From Armatimonadota bacterium (GTDB lineage: Bacteria > Armatimonadota > UBA5829): a DNA stretch of 42,735 nucleotides. This document shows positions 17,765 through 27,110 of the stretch, piece after piece; positions within the stretch are counted from its first letter, which is position 1; every line of letters begins with the position of its first letter. Made by a program: the position numbers and the translations under genes. The notes under the pieces are model-generated. The model had not been told where the DNA came from. It made no database searches and was given only the letters and a program-made list of their open reading frames with translations. The DNA lies in contig JARYME010000015.1 of NCBI GenBank assembly GCA_029907315.1, positions 1 to 42,735 of the forward strand, read 5' to 3'.

Positions 17765-18505
17765 TTATAAGGATTGAAACGAGATACACTCAGCCCAGGC
17801 GATTGCCCGAGTGGCGCCGCAATCATCCTGTAGCAACAGCCGGCCGCAGTCGTCTATTCCGACAATCCGGCCGCGTATTTGCTCACCACCTACGTCTACC
17901 TCGGCCCGTGTTCCCATACCGCACATATGTGTGCGCCAACGCTCGAGAATTGCGGCGAATCCGACCGAACAGTAGGCTTGGTACCACTCAAAGAGCGCCA
18001 TAGCCATTTTCTCCGTCGCGGCTCGGACATCCTGCGTTGAACCCGTTTCCAGCGCGACCGAAGTGGCTTCTGCCGCGATTTCACTTGGGAAGGCGGTCTG
18101 GTTGACGTTTACACCTATCCCTATCACGACGGCTGCTTCAGCTGCGGCTTCGGTCGTTTCAATGAGAATCCCGCATATCTTCCGCTTATTTACCAACACG
18201 TCGTTCGGCCATTTGAGCTCGCAACGCAGTCCGAACTGTTCCTTGAGGCTTTCAGCGGCGGCAATGGACGAAACAAACGACAATTCGTGAAATCTCTCCG
18301 GCGGTAGATGCGGGCGTAGTATCGCGCTCATTAGCACCGAAGAACCGGGTTCATCCACCCATACGCGGCCATGTCTGCCTCGGCCCGCGTGTTGGCTTCT
18401 CGCGATAACTACAGTGCCTTCCGGAGCCCCGGTTTTGGCGAGTTCCAGCGCGATGTCGTTCGTCGAGCTCACCGTGTCGAAATCGACAAACGCGGGTTTA
18501 ATCAT
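17765..18505 (-). CDS. birA: Biotin--[acetyl-CoA-carboxylase] ligase, class I (no DNA-binding domain)
   Basis: BirA forms biotinyl-AMP and attaches biotin to the carboxyl carrier protein. In 246 residues the catalytic domain shows STNDIALELA, the biotinoyl-AMP loop AGRGRHGRVWVDEPGSS, LKWPNDVLVNKRKICGILIET and IGIGVNVNQ, then the C-terminal SH3-like domain. There is no helix-turn-helix, so it is a ligase only and not a biotin repressor. It lies 20 bases after nadC and 23 before apgM. Confidence 0.94.
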   Translation of the reverse strand: MIKPAFVDFDTVSSTNDIALELAKTGAPEGTVVIARSQHAGRGRHGRVWVDEPGSSVLMSAILRPHLPPERFHELSFVSSIAAAESLKEQFGLRCELKWPNDVLVNKRKICGILIETTEAAAEAAVVIGIGVNVNQTAFPSEIAAEATSVALETGSTQDVRAATEKMAMALFEWYQAYCSVGFAAILERWRTHMCGMGTRAEVDVGGEQIRGRIVGIDDCGRLLLQDDCGATRAIAWAECISFQSL

Positions 18506-18525
18506 AGCTGAAAATAAGGGGATAG

Positions 18526-19362
18526 TCAGAACTCCATACTTATGTCAAGGGCAGGAGGGCTGTGGGTCAGTGCGCCCACGGATATCAGGTCGACGCCCGT
18601 CTCGGCGACCTGTGCTACGTTGTCCAGGGTTATTCCCCCAGACGCTTCCAGAACAACTCTCCCAGCGGCCAACTGCACAGCCTCGCTGAGAGTTTGCACG
18701 CTCATATTGTCGAGCAGAACGGCGTCCGCACCGGATTCTATAGCTTCTTTGAGTTCGTCAAGGTTTCGCACTTCTACTTCGACCAGCAGCGTATGTGGTG
18801 CGCGGTTCTTGGCGGCGCGTACAGCGGCCGCGATTCCCCCAGCCGCTGCAATGTGATTGTCCTTGATTAGTATTCCGTCGTAAAGCCCGAATCTGTGATT
18901 GTATCCACCGCCGACTCTGACCGAGTACTTGTCAAGGCAGCGTAAGCCAGGTACCGTCTTCCGAGTATCAACTATTCTTGCTTTCGTGTGGGAAACGCGA
19001 GATACGTATTGGGACGTAAGCGTTGCTATACCGCTCATCCGCTGCAGAAAGTTCAGCGCCACCCTTTCACCGCTCAGAATCTCTGCAGCACTGCCGATCA
19101 CATTGGCTATGACCGTACCTTGTTCAAGCCTAGCGCCGTCTTCAAGATGGGGTTCGAACATCAGGCGCGAGTCCAGAATTGCGAACACCATGCGCGCAAT
19201 TTCTATACCGGCCAGTATACCCGCGGATTTTGACACAATGCGGGCGTCGGCCCGGGCCAGTCTCGGCACTGTGAGAGAGGTAGTTATGTCTCCCTGGCCC
19301 AGGTCTTCTTCGATTGCTCGCCTAACTATCGGTTCTGCTGCTAGCAGGTCCAGCCGTGTCAT
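18526..19362 (-). CDS. nadC: Nicotinate-nucleotide pyrophosphorylase (quinolinate phosphoribosyltransferase)
   Basis: NadC converts quinolinate and PRPP to nicotinate mononucleotide, CO2 and PPi, the entry point to NAD from quinolinate. The 278 residues carry the N-terminal EEDLGQGDITT, the core DTRKTVPGLR and YNHRFGLYDGILIKDNH (active-site Arg, His and Lys), VEVEVRNLDEL and LEASGGITLDNV. The ATG overlaps the nadA stop by four bases (ATGA), so the pair is co-translated. An L-aspartate oxidase gene (nadB) is not in the window. Confidence 0.96.
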   Translation of the reverse strand: MTRLDLLAAEPIVRRAIEEDLGQGDITTSLTVPRLARADARIVSKSAGILAGIEIARMVFAILDSRLMFEPHLEDGARLEQGTVIANVIGSAAEILSGERVALNFLQRMSGIATLTSQYVSRVSHTKARIVDTRKTVPGLRCLDKYSVRVGGGYNHRFGLYDGILIKDNHIAAAGGIAAAVRAAKNRAPHTLLVEVEVRNLDELKEAIESGADAVLLDNMSVQTLSEAVQLAAGRVVLEASGGITLDNVAQVAETGVDLISVGALTHSPPALDISMEF

Positions 19363-20261
19363 AACGCTATCATCTTCTCTATCGCGCTGCGTGCGCGGAC
19401 TATCACGTCTTCAGGCAGTTCTATTGCCGGCTGCATATCCTCCAGGCTCCACAATACTTTCTCTAAGGTTATTTTCTTCATGTTCGGACAAACGTTTACC
19501 GGGCTGGGGTTATAAAAAACCTTGCTCGGATTTTCCTTTTTGAGTCTGTGTAGCAAACCTCTTTCAGTGCAGATTATGAACTCCTTCGCCTGACTCCCGG
19601 CTACGAAGCGCAGCATGCCCGATGTGCTCTCCACCGCATCCGCCAGGGAAATGACGTCCATTGTGCATTCCGGGTGAGCTACTACCAATGCTTCGGGGTG
19701 TTCCCGCTTCGCACGCAGAACGTCTGCGGCAAGTATCCGGTGGTGAGTCGGGCAGTACCCACAGTAGGGGATTATTGTTTTGTCTGTTTTCGACGCTACG
19801 TACGCTGCCAGAGACTTGTCCGGGACGAAGAGCACCTTGTCGGATTCCAGAGATTCCACAACACGCACTGCGTTCGCCGATGTGCAGCAGATGTCGCTTT
19901 CCGCTTTTACGTCGGCGGAAGTGTTCACATAGGCAACCACTGGCAGGCCAGGATGAGCGGATTTAAACTGCAGGAGTTGCTCGCGGGTGATCATGTCCGC
20001 CATAGGACAGCCCGCTTGTTCGTCAGGAAGCAGAACAGTCTTTTCGGGGCTGAGCACCTTGGCCGTTTCAGCCATGAAGTGGACGCCACAAAACACGATC
20101 ACCTTTGCGTCAGTGCGGGCAGCTGCACGCGAGAGCTCGAGAGAGTCACCTGTAATGTCCGCTACATCTTGCACCTCAGGCAGTTGATAGTTGTGCGCGA
20201 GTATTACAGCGTGGCGCTGTTCCTTCAACTTGCTTATCTTGCTGACCAGATCGTCGCTCAT
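19359..20261 (-). CDS. nadA: Quinolinate synthase A ([4Fe-4S])
   Basis: NadA condenses iminoaspartate with dihydroxyacetone phosphate to quinolinate. The 300-residue product is the short form. Three cluster Cys are in family positions: C85 (AGCPMAD), C170 (GYCPTHH) and C258 (NVCPNMKK). Other signatures are LAHNYQLPEVQDVADITGDS, CGVHFMAETAK and VVAHPECT. It overlaps nadC by four bases and follows radA by 67 bases with only a weak Shine-Dalgarno. Confidence 0.96.
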   Translation of the reverse strand: MSDDLVSKISKLKEQRHAVILAHNYQLPEVQDVADITGDSLELSRAAARTDAKVIVFCGVHFMAETAKVLSPEKTVLLPDEQAGCPMADMITREQLLQFKSAHPGLPVVAYVNTSADVKAESDICCTSANAVRVVESLESDKVLFVPDKSLAAYVASKTDKTIIPYCGYCPTHHRILAADVLRAKREHPEALVVAHPECTMDVISLADAVESTSGMLRFVAGSQAKEFIICTERGLLHRLKKENPSKVFYNPSPVNVCPNMKKITLEKVLWSLEDMQPAIELPEDVIVRARSAIEKMIAL

Positions 20262-20328
20262 GTTTCTTGCCTACTTATACGCACCATTTATGCTGATGCG
20301 CTGCTTTGCCGTAGAGTGTGCCTGACAA

Positions 20329-21699
20329 TTAGGCCGACGCCAGTGCTGCGTCAATAGCTTCTTTCAAGTTCGAAGCGCCCACGGCTTTGATTGCATGCTG
20401 CTTCCTAAGACCGCGTGCACTTCGCTCTGCTAACACAACGCGCGAAAAACCGAGCCGAGCGGCCTCTCTTAAACGGGCGTCAAGTCTACCGACCGAACGT
20501 ACCTCCCCAGCCAGTCCTATCTCGCCGATCGCTATAGTGTCCTGGTCGACTGGCTTGTCCAGCAGACTGGACGCGATTGCCACCGCGACTGCCAGATCTG
20601 CAGCCGGTTCAATTACTCGCACGCCGCCAGCTACGTTTACGTAGACGTCCTTGTTTCCCAGCGGCAGCCCGACTCGTTTTTCCAAGACTGCAATTATCAT
20701 AAGCGTCTTGTTGTAGTCCACTCCTGCGGCCATACGTCGGGGGCTTGCGTAAAATGAGGGTGCCACTAGGGCTTGGATTTCTACAAGCAAAGGCCGAGAG
20801 CCTTCCATGGTTGCCGTAACGACCGATCCTATACCATGCGCAGGGCGCTCTGCCAGGAAAGCCTCGGACGGGTTCGGCACCTCTACAAGACCAGTTTCCC
20901 GCATTTCGAAAACTCCGACTTCGTCGGTGGAGCCAAATCTATTCTTAACCGCGCGCAGCACTCTATAGGATTGATGTCTCTCGCCTTCAAAATAGAGGAC
21001 TGTATCGACCATGTGCTCCAGGACGCGCGGGCCTGCGAGCGAACCTTCCTTTGTTACGTGGCCCACAATAAAAACCGATATGCCTTTTCCCTTAGCCAGA
21101 TTGGCCAGCACTCCTGTGCAGCTGCGCACCTGGCTGACGGTTCCCGGCGCCGACGAAAGATTGGGATCGTACATCGTCTGAATGGAGTCGATGACGACAT
21201 AGCTTGGTGCCAATCTTTCTATACACTCCTGCACGGCTTCGATATTTGTCTCCGTGACCACGTACAGCTGGGGCGATTCCACTCCAATGCGGTTTCCTCG
21301 CAACTTGATTTGCTCAGCCGATTCTTCACCCGATACGTACAGCACCTTTCCGGCACTTGTACTCAGGTTGTTGGCAACCTGCATCAGGATAGTGGATTTT
21401 CCAATGCCGGGGTCGCCTCCAATTAGCACCAGCGAACCGTCGACTACACCGCCTCCGAGGACGCGGTCGAACTCACTAAGTCCACAGCTGACCCTTCGTG
21501 CGCCTGTGGCGCTGAGCTCGCTAATAGGGACGGCAACGGCTGCTCCACTTGAAGCAGCTGAGTGTCTGCGAGGTGAGGTGTCTTCTATAGTCTCCTCGAC
21601 AAGCGTTGCCCACTCGTCGCAGTCCGGACAGCGTCCCACCCACTTGGGAGATTCATACCCGCAGGACTGACATACGTACCTTGTTCGTGTCTTCGCCAC
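20329..21699 (-). CDS. radA: DNA repair protein RadA (Sms)
   Basis: RadA is a RecA-like branch-migration helicase in recombinational repair. From the GTG at 21699 (456 residues) it begins [18 protein letters not shown], the standard family N-terminus with zinc-finger Cys at 10, 13, 24 and 27. Walker A GGDPGIGKST, the KNRFGSTDEVGVFEM motif and a C-terminal Lon-protease-like domain (VAGGVRVIEPAADLAVAVAIASS) follow. A longer frame to a TTG at 21735 would overlap the upstream gene without conserved sequence. The stop of the upstream barrel gene and this start share a base (TAGTG), so translation is probably reinitiated. Confidence 0.95.
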   Translation of the reverse strand: MAKTRTRYVCQSCGYESPKWVGRCPDCDEWATLVEETIEDTSPRRHSAASSGAAVAVPISELSATGARRVSCGLSEFDRVLGGGVVDGSLVLIGGDPGIGKSTILMQVANNLSTSAGKVLYVSGEESAEQIKLRGNRIGVESPQLYVVTETNIEAVQECIERLAPSYVVIDSIQTMYDPNLSSAPGTVSQVRSCTGVLANLAKGKGISVFIVGHVTKEGSLAGPRVLEHMVDTVLYFEGERHQSYRVLRAVKNRFGSTDEVGVFEMRETGLVEVPNPSEAFLAERPAHGIGSVVTATMEGSRPLLVEIQALVAPSFYASPRRMAAGVDYNKTLMIIAVLEKRVGLPLGNKDVYVNVAGGVRVIEPAADLAVAVAIASSLLDKPVDQDTIAIGEIGLAGEVRSVGRLDARLREAARLGFSRVVLAERSARGLRKQHAIKAVGASNLKEAIDAALASA

Positions 21700-22280
21700 T
21701 AGTAAGCCAAGCGAGTTCCGAACCTTATCGTCCAACCGCTGAAATCAGTGTCGCCGCCCACTTCTCGGCTCAGCTTTGCAATGCCCTGGCGTGTAAGTTC
21801 AACATAAAGTCCATTTCCCAGCTCGCGGCCTACGCTGACCACATACCCGAGCTTCTCGCCTCCATCGGAAGACCAGCCGTAAGTTTGCGTTGTTGGAATG
21901 TAGCCCCAGTACTTATGGCGCACCGCATAAATGCCGACGCCAGCCGTGACAAACCAACACTTCTCCTCATCGCCGAACCGCTTGATGGTTGAAACCCTGA
22001 CAGGCAGCAAGTTTGCTTTGCCGGTTGCGGTATCCGCTGAAAGCCATTCAATCTCCGCAACGGCCGTAGGTCGGCCCATCTGGTCTCGCTTGAAATTGTA
22101 CTGTATCGTCGCTCCCAACCAACCGCTTCGAATGTCTCGCAGATCGCTATCAGACGGCACATACCACGATATGTTGAATCCGAGTGGACTGGTATCCGGT
22201 GATCTGAATTGCGCGTAAGCAGAAGGCAACGTAAGTAGTGAGAATGCCGCTACGGCGCAGACCAGTGCAGCGTTCTTCAT
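21699..22280 (-). CDS. Predicted outer-membrane beta-barrel or periplasmic protein
   Basis: From the ATG at 22280, with GGAGGAAACAA directly upstream, the product is 193 residues with a classical signal peptide ([23 protein letters not shown]). The mature part alternates polar and aromatic residues in short strands ([54 protein letters not shown]) and ends in [11 protein letters not shown], an aromatic C-terminus as in outer-membrane barrels. This suggests a small eight-stranded-type barrel in a diderm cell. It is first in the radA-nad-birA run behind a consensus promoter. The function is unknown; its coupling to radA may just reflect genome compaction. Confidence 0.7.
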   Translation of the reverse strand: MKNAALVCAVAAFSLLTLPSAYAQFRSPDTSPLGFNISWYVPSDSDLRDIRSGWLGATIQYNFKRDQMGRPTAVAEIEWLSADTATGKANLLPVRVSTIKRFGDEEKCWFVTAGVGIYAVRHKYWGYIPTTQTYGWSSDGGEKLGYVVSVGRELGNGLYVELTRQGIAKLSREVGGDTDFSGWTIRFGTRLAY

Positions 22281-22313
22281 TTGTTTCCTCCAATGAGTGA
22301 GCTTGGCGAGATG

Positions 22314-22342
22314 ATTATACGCTTGACTCGTACCTCTGTCAA
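22314..22342 (-). promoter_or_regulatory. Full-consensus sigma70 promoter of the barrel/radA/nad operon
   Basis: Read on the minus strand, TTGACA (22342-22337) and TATAAT (22319-22314) are both perfect consensus hexamers with a 17-base spacer. The expected transcription start is near 22307, giving a leader of about 27 bases before the ATG at 22280. It probably drives all seven genes down to rhaB. Confidence 0.85.
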
Positions 22343-22383
22343 ACAAACTGAGCCACCGAGCTGCAGGACACAGCGGCGCATTC

Positions 22384-22401
22384 GCCGAAGAGAAGTTCGG
22401 C
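22384..22401. promoter_or_regulatory. Short perfect inverted repeat upstream of the GH4 gene
   Basis: GCCGAA (22384-22389) and TTCGGC (22396-22401) flank a six-base loop in the divergent intergenic region, about 57 bases before the GH4 start. It could be an operator or an mRNA hairpin. No regulator gene is adjacent, so this is only a candidate. Confidence 0.3.
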
Positions 22402-22457
22402 AGCTACTCTACAGAGCAGCGCCGAACCATGCAATTCATTGGACAAGGAGTTGGATA

Positions 22458-23774
22458 ATGCCGAAAATCGCATTCATAGGCGCCGGAAGTTTCGGGTTTA
22501 CACGAGCTTTGGTTCGCGACATACTGACATTCCCTGCGCTCGCGGATTCCACTATTGCTTTGATGGATATCGACAGGGAGCGGCTGGATTTCATCAAGGC
22601 GGCCGTCGATCGCATTGTCGAGGCAGGCAAATACCCGGCCAAGGTTTATGCCACCATGGATCGAGCTGAGGCTCTCGATGGAGCGGACGGTGTTCTGTGC
22701 ACCATTTTGGTGGGCGGTCCTCAAGTATTTCGCACAGATATCGAGATCCCAAAGAAGTATGGAGTCGACATAAACGTGGGGGACACACGGGGTCCTGCCG
22801 GGATCTTCCGTGCACTGCGCACAATTCCTGTGATTCTCGACATAGCTCGCGACGTCGAAAAGTACTGTCCGGATGCGATATTTCTGAACTACACAAACCC
22901 TATGTCGATGCTTTGCAAAGCTATTCTCAGCCAGACAAAAGTCAAGGCTTCTGGGTTGTGTCACAGCGTGCAGGGAACCGCGGCAATGCTGGCACGATGG
23001 ATCGGAGCACCTATGGAAGAGATTACCTATCGATGTGCGGGCATCAACCACCAAGCGTGGTATGTAGATTTCAAGTGGAACGGCAAAGACGCATATCCGC
23101 TGATTCGCGAAGCGGTTACAACTAGGCCGGAGATATACAACGAGGAACAGGTCAGAAACGAAATGTTCCTACATCTGGGTTATTACGTCACTGAGTCCAG
23201 CGGCCACAACTCAGAGTATGTTGCCTGGTTCCGGAAGCGGCCTGATCTGATCGAAAAGTACTGTACGCATGGAACAGGTTGGAATCCCGGCGAGCACGCC
23301 TACATTCTGAAGCACTACTTGCAAACTGAGGCGACTTGGCGCGACCATATAAAAGAACAGCTCCAAGCACCGGTTCGATTGGAAAGAGGACACGAATACG
23401 CTGCATACATCTTTAACGCCATATTCGGCGATGGCACAATGTATGAGTTTAACGGCAACGTACTCAACCACGGCCTTATCGACAATCTGCCTTGGGGATC
23501 TTGTGTTGAGGTGCCGGTGTTGGCGTCGAGGCGCGGGCTTGATCCATTGCATGTCGGAGCCCTACCTCCGCAGTGTGCCATTCTCAACAACATAAGCATT
23601 GCGACAGAGGAGATGGCTGTACAGGGGTGCCTGGAAGGAAACCGCGATATGGTATTCCACGCAATCTGCTACGATCCGCTTACGTCGGCTGTGCTGAGCC
23701 TGGCGGAGATTAGGTCGATGGTCGATGAGATGTTCGAAGCGAACAAAGGTTGGCTGCCGACGTTTGACAAATAG
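22458..23774 (+). CDS. Glycoside hydrolase family 4 (alpha-glucosidase/alpha-galactosidase type)
   Basis: GH4 enzymes hydrolyse glycosides by an NAD- and Mn-dependent redox elimination. The ATG at 22458 with AAGGAG upstream gives 438 residues, normal for the family. The N-terminal Rossmann motif is [38 protein letters not shown] and [10 protein letters not shown] follow; GLCHSVQG and GINHQAWY hold the metal-binding Cys and His. The form is closest to the AglA/MelA subgroup. With no signal peptide it is cytoplasmic and probably processes imported oligosaccharides. It heads a cassette with three further carbohydrate or cell-wall-related genes; its end overlaps the next gene's likely start. Confidence 0.92.
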   Translation: MPKIAFIGAGSFGFTRALVRDILTFPALADSTIALMDIDRERLDFIKAAVDRIVEAGKYPAKVYATMDRAEALDGADGVLCTILVGGPQVFRTDIEIPKKYGVDINVGDTRGPAGIFRALRTIPVILDIARDVEKYCPDAIFLNYTNPMSMLCKAILSQTKVKASGLCHSVQGTAAMLARWIGAPMEEITYRCAGINHQAWYVDFKWNGKDAYPLIREAVTTRPEIYNEEQVRNEMFLHLGYYVTESSGHNSEYVAWFRKRPDLIEKYCTHGTGWNPGEHAYILKHYLQTEATWRDHIKEQLQAPVRLERGHEYAAYIFNAIFGDGTMYEFNGNVLNHGLIDNLPWGSCVEVPVLASRRGLDPLHVGALPPQCAILNNISIATEEMAVQGCLEGNRDMVFHAICYDPLTSAVLSLAEIRSMVDEMFEANKGWLPTFDK

Positions 23775-24936
23775 CAAGAAAGACTCAAGGACGTTTGGCC
23801 TGGAACCGTTTGTGTCACCCACAGTGAGGGCTTTCTTGATGTTCACAGCTTTTGCAGTTTGGGCCCCGCAGCCTTCGGCAGCGGAGGGTTTCTTTGCTTT
23901 CTCTGGGGAAGAGAGTTTCAGGGAGTTTCGTCTGACCAATGCCGCTTGGGATCCCGCTTCCAAGGGTATCGTGTTCTCGTCGCCCCACGGGTCGGTGAAC
24001 CTGCAGTGTGCCACAGTCGAGTCACCGGAAATAAAGGTGGATGGCGGTTTTGACCAGGCTGTGATCTCGTGGAACGCATATACTCCTCTCGGGGCTTACA
24101 TACGAGTATACCTCGCAGCGAAAGTCGGGGCGAATTGGACACCCTGGTATAAGATGGGTTTGTGGACGCGGGATGAGCGTCCCGAGCCTCGAACGAGCTT
24201 CAAAGGCCAGGACGACGAGTGGGGCCGCGTGGATACCGATGTCCTTGTTCTCAAAAAGCCTGCTCAGGCTATTAAGGCGAGGCTGGAACTTGGGTCTGTC
24301 GACGGGTGCGCATATCCGATACTCCGTTTTGTCTCGGTGTGTGTTACGAATACTAGTGCCCCCAGGCCTACAGATGCGCCGGTGAAATCCGCATGGGGTA
24401 GGGAGCTCGACGTGCCGGAACTTTCCCAGCTCTCGGTTGAGGGAGGCCGCGGTTGGTGCAGCCCGACCTCAGTGGCGATGGTGCTCGGTTATTGGGCGAA
24501 AAAGCTGAACCGGCCTGAGCTTGCGGTCAGTATAACGGAGGCAGCGCAGGGGGTCTACGATAAGGCTTGGGGCGGCACAGGCAACTGGACTTTCAACATT
24601 GCCTTCGCCGGAGAGTTCTCCGGGATAAGAGCCTATGTAACCCGTTTTTCCAACATTGCCGACATTGAGAAAAGAGTTTTACAGGGCATTCCGGTGATTG
24701 TGTCGCTGGATTACAACAAGCTCAACCGTCGGAAGACCGAAGCTCCTATGGGTCACCTGATGGTGGTGCGCGGGTTCACGCGGTTTGGCAATGTCATCTT
24801 CAACGACCCCTGGGCTCGGTTGGATAAGGGTCAGAAGGTCAGAAAGATATTCAAGCGAGAGGACCTGGAGCGCTCTTGGCTTGGACCTGGCGGTTCGCAC
24901 GGAACCGTTTATCTGATAATGCCGGAGGAGCTTTGA
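23764..24936 (+). CDS. Secreted C39-like cysteine peptidase domain protein
   Basis: About 390 residues. The C-terminal 190 match the Peptidase_C39_2 (papain-like) pattern: [15 protein letters not shown] with the catalytic Cys, [10 protein letters not shown] with the His and VIFNDPWA with the Asp. The N-terminal part is beta-rich ([21 protein letters not shown]), possibly a carbohydrate-binding-like sandwich. A hydrophobic stretch ending PSAAEG looks like a signal peptide, so the protein is probably exported. The start is uncertain: TTG at 23764 inside the GH4 end is used here; an ATG at 23725 and later GTG/ATG codons are alternatives. The next gene's GTG directly abuts its stop. It may cleave peptides or peptidoglycan cross-links. 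Confidence 0.8.
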   Translation: MTNSKKDSRTFGLEPFVSPTVRAFLMFTAFAVWAPQPSAAEGFFAFSGEESFREFRLTNAAWDPASKGIVFSSPHGSVNLQCATVESPEIKVDGGFDQAVISWNAYTPLGAYIRVYLAAKVGANWTPWYKMGLWTRDERPEPRTSFKGQDDEWGRVDTDVLVLKKPAQAIKARLELGSVDGCAYPILRFVSVCVTNTSAPRPTDAPVKSAWGRELDVPELSQLSVEGGRGWCSPTSVAMVLGYWAKKLNRPELAVSITEAAQGVYDKAWGGTGNWTFNIAFAGEFSGIRAYVTRFSNIADIEKRVLQGIPVIVSLDYNKLNRRKTEAPMGHLMVVRGFTRFGNVIFNDPWARLDKGQKVRKIFKREDLERSWLGPGGSHGTVYLIMPEEL

Positions 24937-27024
24937 GTGAGCCTCGTTAGGTACGTCCGCCTCTCGAGCGCGATTTTGGTTGCTGCCGTGGTTTGTTCTG
25001 GTTCGTATGCTCAGGACCTTTCACCGTTGAAAGAGTATCACATATGGCTCCCTATGACCGGCTTTACTGATGCACAGGTTGAGGATGCCCGCAAGGCCGG
25101 CTACGACACCGTAATGCTGAAGATAGGACCTCCGCCTACACCAGACGAGACTGCGGTCGATTTCAGCTCCTCAGATCGATTGCTTGAACGCGTAACCTCT
25201 CGAGGAATGAACGCCGTTATCGTAATCTTAGGCTGGGCCGGATTAGGCAGAGGCAGATTCTGGGATATCGACGAAAGTGGCGAGAAGATTCCAAACCAAC
25301 TAGATCCGTTCTGGGACGAAGCGATGGAGCGGGTCGAGTGGTACTACCGGGCGGTTATTGAACACTACGCTCAAGCCCCCAGGGTGGTTGCATTTGTTCC
25401 CACCTGGGGAATCTACGGAGAAGCGGGTTTTACCTCGTTCACAGCCGGGTTCAGCCCGCACGCTCTTTCTCACTTCAACGAATGGCGCGCGCAACAAGGA
25501 TTGCCGCCGCTTGGTTCCCTGCCTAATCGTTACGCCGGACCGAATACGGAGTTCAACCGCTTCATCAGGTTCAGGTTTGAGTACGTTGAGCGGGTCTTTG
25601 ATCAGATGGTTGCTCGTCTCAAACCGCACGCGCGGGGTCGACCCGTCGGCATGTGGCAGGAATTGTATCCAGTCATCGGATATCTCTGGAATATGGTCGA
25701 AGTGCCTTCGGCCGACTTTGCTCTTTATGAGGCTGGGCTCGTTTACCAGGCTTGTCATCACCCGGAAAAGTCTTTGGCTGAAACGATGGGATTTCGTTAT
25801 CGGTGCAGGTCGGCTGCCGACTATCGGGATTACTACTTGCCCCTGCTTGCTCGGCGGCGCGGAGAGGGCGGGCGATTTATGGGCTGTCAGCTCACTAACG
25901 ACTATGCAAAGAACTACGGCTGGTCGGAGGACTTCGCCCATTCGGTTGGATTTGACCGCTGGGAGGACGAATTCGCTCCTTACTTGAAACGGCTGCTAGA
26001 CGCACCGCTTGAGGCACCGCGCCGCGATGTTCTTATGGTCTATCCCACGTATGCCGCCTCCGCATTGTCGGATTCCCCTGTGCATTTTACTGACACGCTG
26101 ATAATAGAAGTGCTGCTGCGGATGTTCGGCGTGCAGTTTGTGCGCTGCGGTAGTCCCGCACTGGACAAGATGCCCTTGGATGAGATGGACCGCTTTAAGC
26201 TGATAGTGGTGCCTGAATCCGACTACCTCTTGAGCTCCACGTACGGCAAACTGGTCAAGGCGAAACCAAAGGTCATATTCACCGGCTGTTTCGCTCAAGC
26301 GCTTGACAGCGAACAACTGCCGGTCGGCGGCAGCCGTGATGTTGCCGGTCTCACGCTACAATACGGTATTCGGCCTGCCGGACAGGTGCGCTTGAGCTCT
26401 GAGTGCGCAATAACCCTAGGCCTTTCTGAGGTCCTGAAGAGTCTTCAAGTCCAGTTGGCGGAAGACGAATGCTTCAAGTTTGTTGATGCGGGGTCAACTG
26501 CTCAAATGCTTCTCGCCTGTGGTGATTGGCCAATAGTTACGCGTCTGGAATTAACTATCGGCGGTAGGCGCAAGGAGTTCGTGTTCTTGCACGGCCACCT
26601 TTTTGCATCAGCCTGTTGGAATCCAAACCGCAAGCCGCCTGAGTTAGCTGGTTCGGCGGATCCGTCTGCCAACGAAGTCGATGTTTGGGGGCCGTATGAC
26701 TCTGCGCATCCACAGAATGCGTTCACGACAGCTTTCATGAAAAACCTGCTCGATTGGGCTGAAGTCGACTACCGCGTGCCAAATCCGAAGCCCAGGACGG
26801 TCTGCCCCTATCTCGGCGATCATATGGAACAGGTTTCGATTTCAGCCAATATTGTCTACAATAACACCGCAAGCGCTCAGGAGATAACGCTCAGGTTGCC
26901 CTTCAGGCCCCTCGGATTCGAGTCTGTCAAGGTGGGCGAGCGTTACACAGTCACGCTGACCGTGCCCCCGTTTTCTTATTTGCCGTTGAGATGGGAAGGC
27001 AATACTCCACTGTCCGGTCGGTAG
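24937..27024 (+). CDS. Secreted GH42-like glycoside hydrolase
   Basis: A 695-residue protein whose GTG start directly abuts the upstream stop. The signal peptide (LSSAILVAAVVCSGSYAQ) is clear. Residues about 33-345 look like a TIM barrel of the GH42/GH-A type: HIWLPMTGFTDAQVEDARKAG, VVAFVPTWGIYGEAGF (Glu162), FIRFRFEYVERVFDQMV and GMWQELYP (Glu242). Residues about 365-600 resemble the Rossmann-like trimerisation domain of GH42 (FKLIVVPESDYLLSS), and a C-terminal beta domain ends the protein. Glu162 and Glu242 are candidate catalytic acids but cannot be proven by eye. GH42 enzymes are usually cytoplasmic beta-galactosidases, so export is a notable difference. Family placement is moderate. Confidence 0.7.
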   Translation: MSLVRYVRLSSAILVAAVVCSGSYAQDLSPLKEYHIWLPMTGFTDAQVEDARKAGYDTVMLKIGPPPTPDETAVDFSSSDRLLERVTSRGMNAVIVILGWAGLGRGRFWDIDESGEKIPNQLDPFWDEAMERVEWYYRAVIEHYAQAPRVVAFVPTWGIYGEAGFTSFTAGFSPHALSHFNEWRAQQGLPPLGSLPNRYAGPNTEFNRFIRFRFEYVERVFDQMVARLKPHARGRPVGMWQELYPVIGYLWNMVEVPSADFALYEAGLVYQACHHPEKSLAETMGFRYRCRSAADYRDYYLPLLARRRGEGGRFMGCQLTNDYAKNYGWSEDFAHSVGFDRWEDEFAPYLKRLLDAPLEAPRRDVLMVYPTYAASALSDSPVHFTDTLIIEVLLRMFGVQFVRCGSPALDKMPLDEMDRFKLIVVPESDYLLSSTYGKLVKAKPKVIFTGCFAQALDSEQLPVGGSRDVAGLTLQYGIRPAGQVRLSSECAITLGLSEVLKSLQVQLAEDECFKFVDAGSTAQMLLACGDWPIVTRLELTIGGRRKEFVFLHGHLFASACWNPNRKPPELAGSADPSANEVDVWGPYDSAHPQNAFTTAFMKNLLDWAEVDYRVPNPKPRTVCPYLGDHMEQVSISANIVYNNTASAQEITLRLPFRPLGFESVKVGERYTVTLTVPPFSYLPLRWEGNTPLSGR

Positions 27025-27110
27025 TCTGCCGCACTCCAACGTGCGCCTCTTTGTGCCGATATAAGTGATGTAGTAATACACACTCAGGCAGAATAGGGGT
27101 GCGTGGCACG

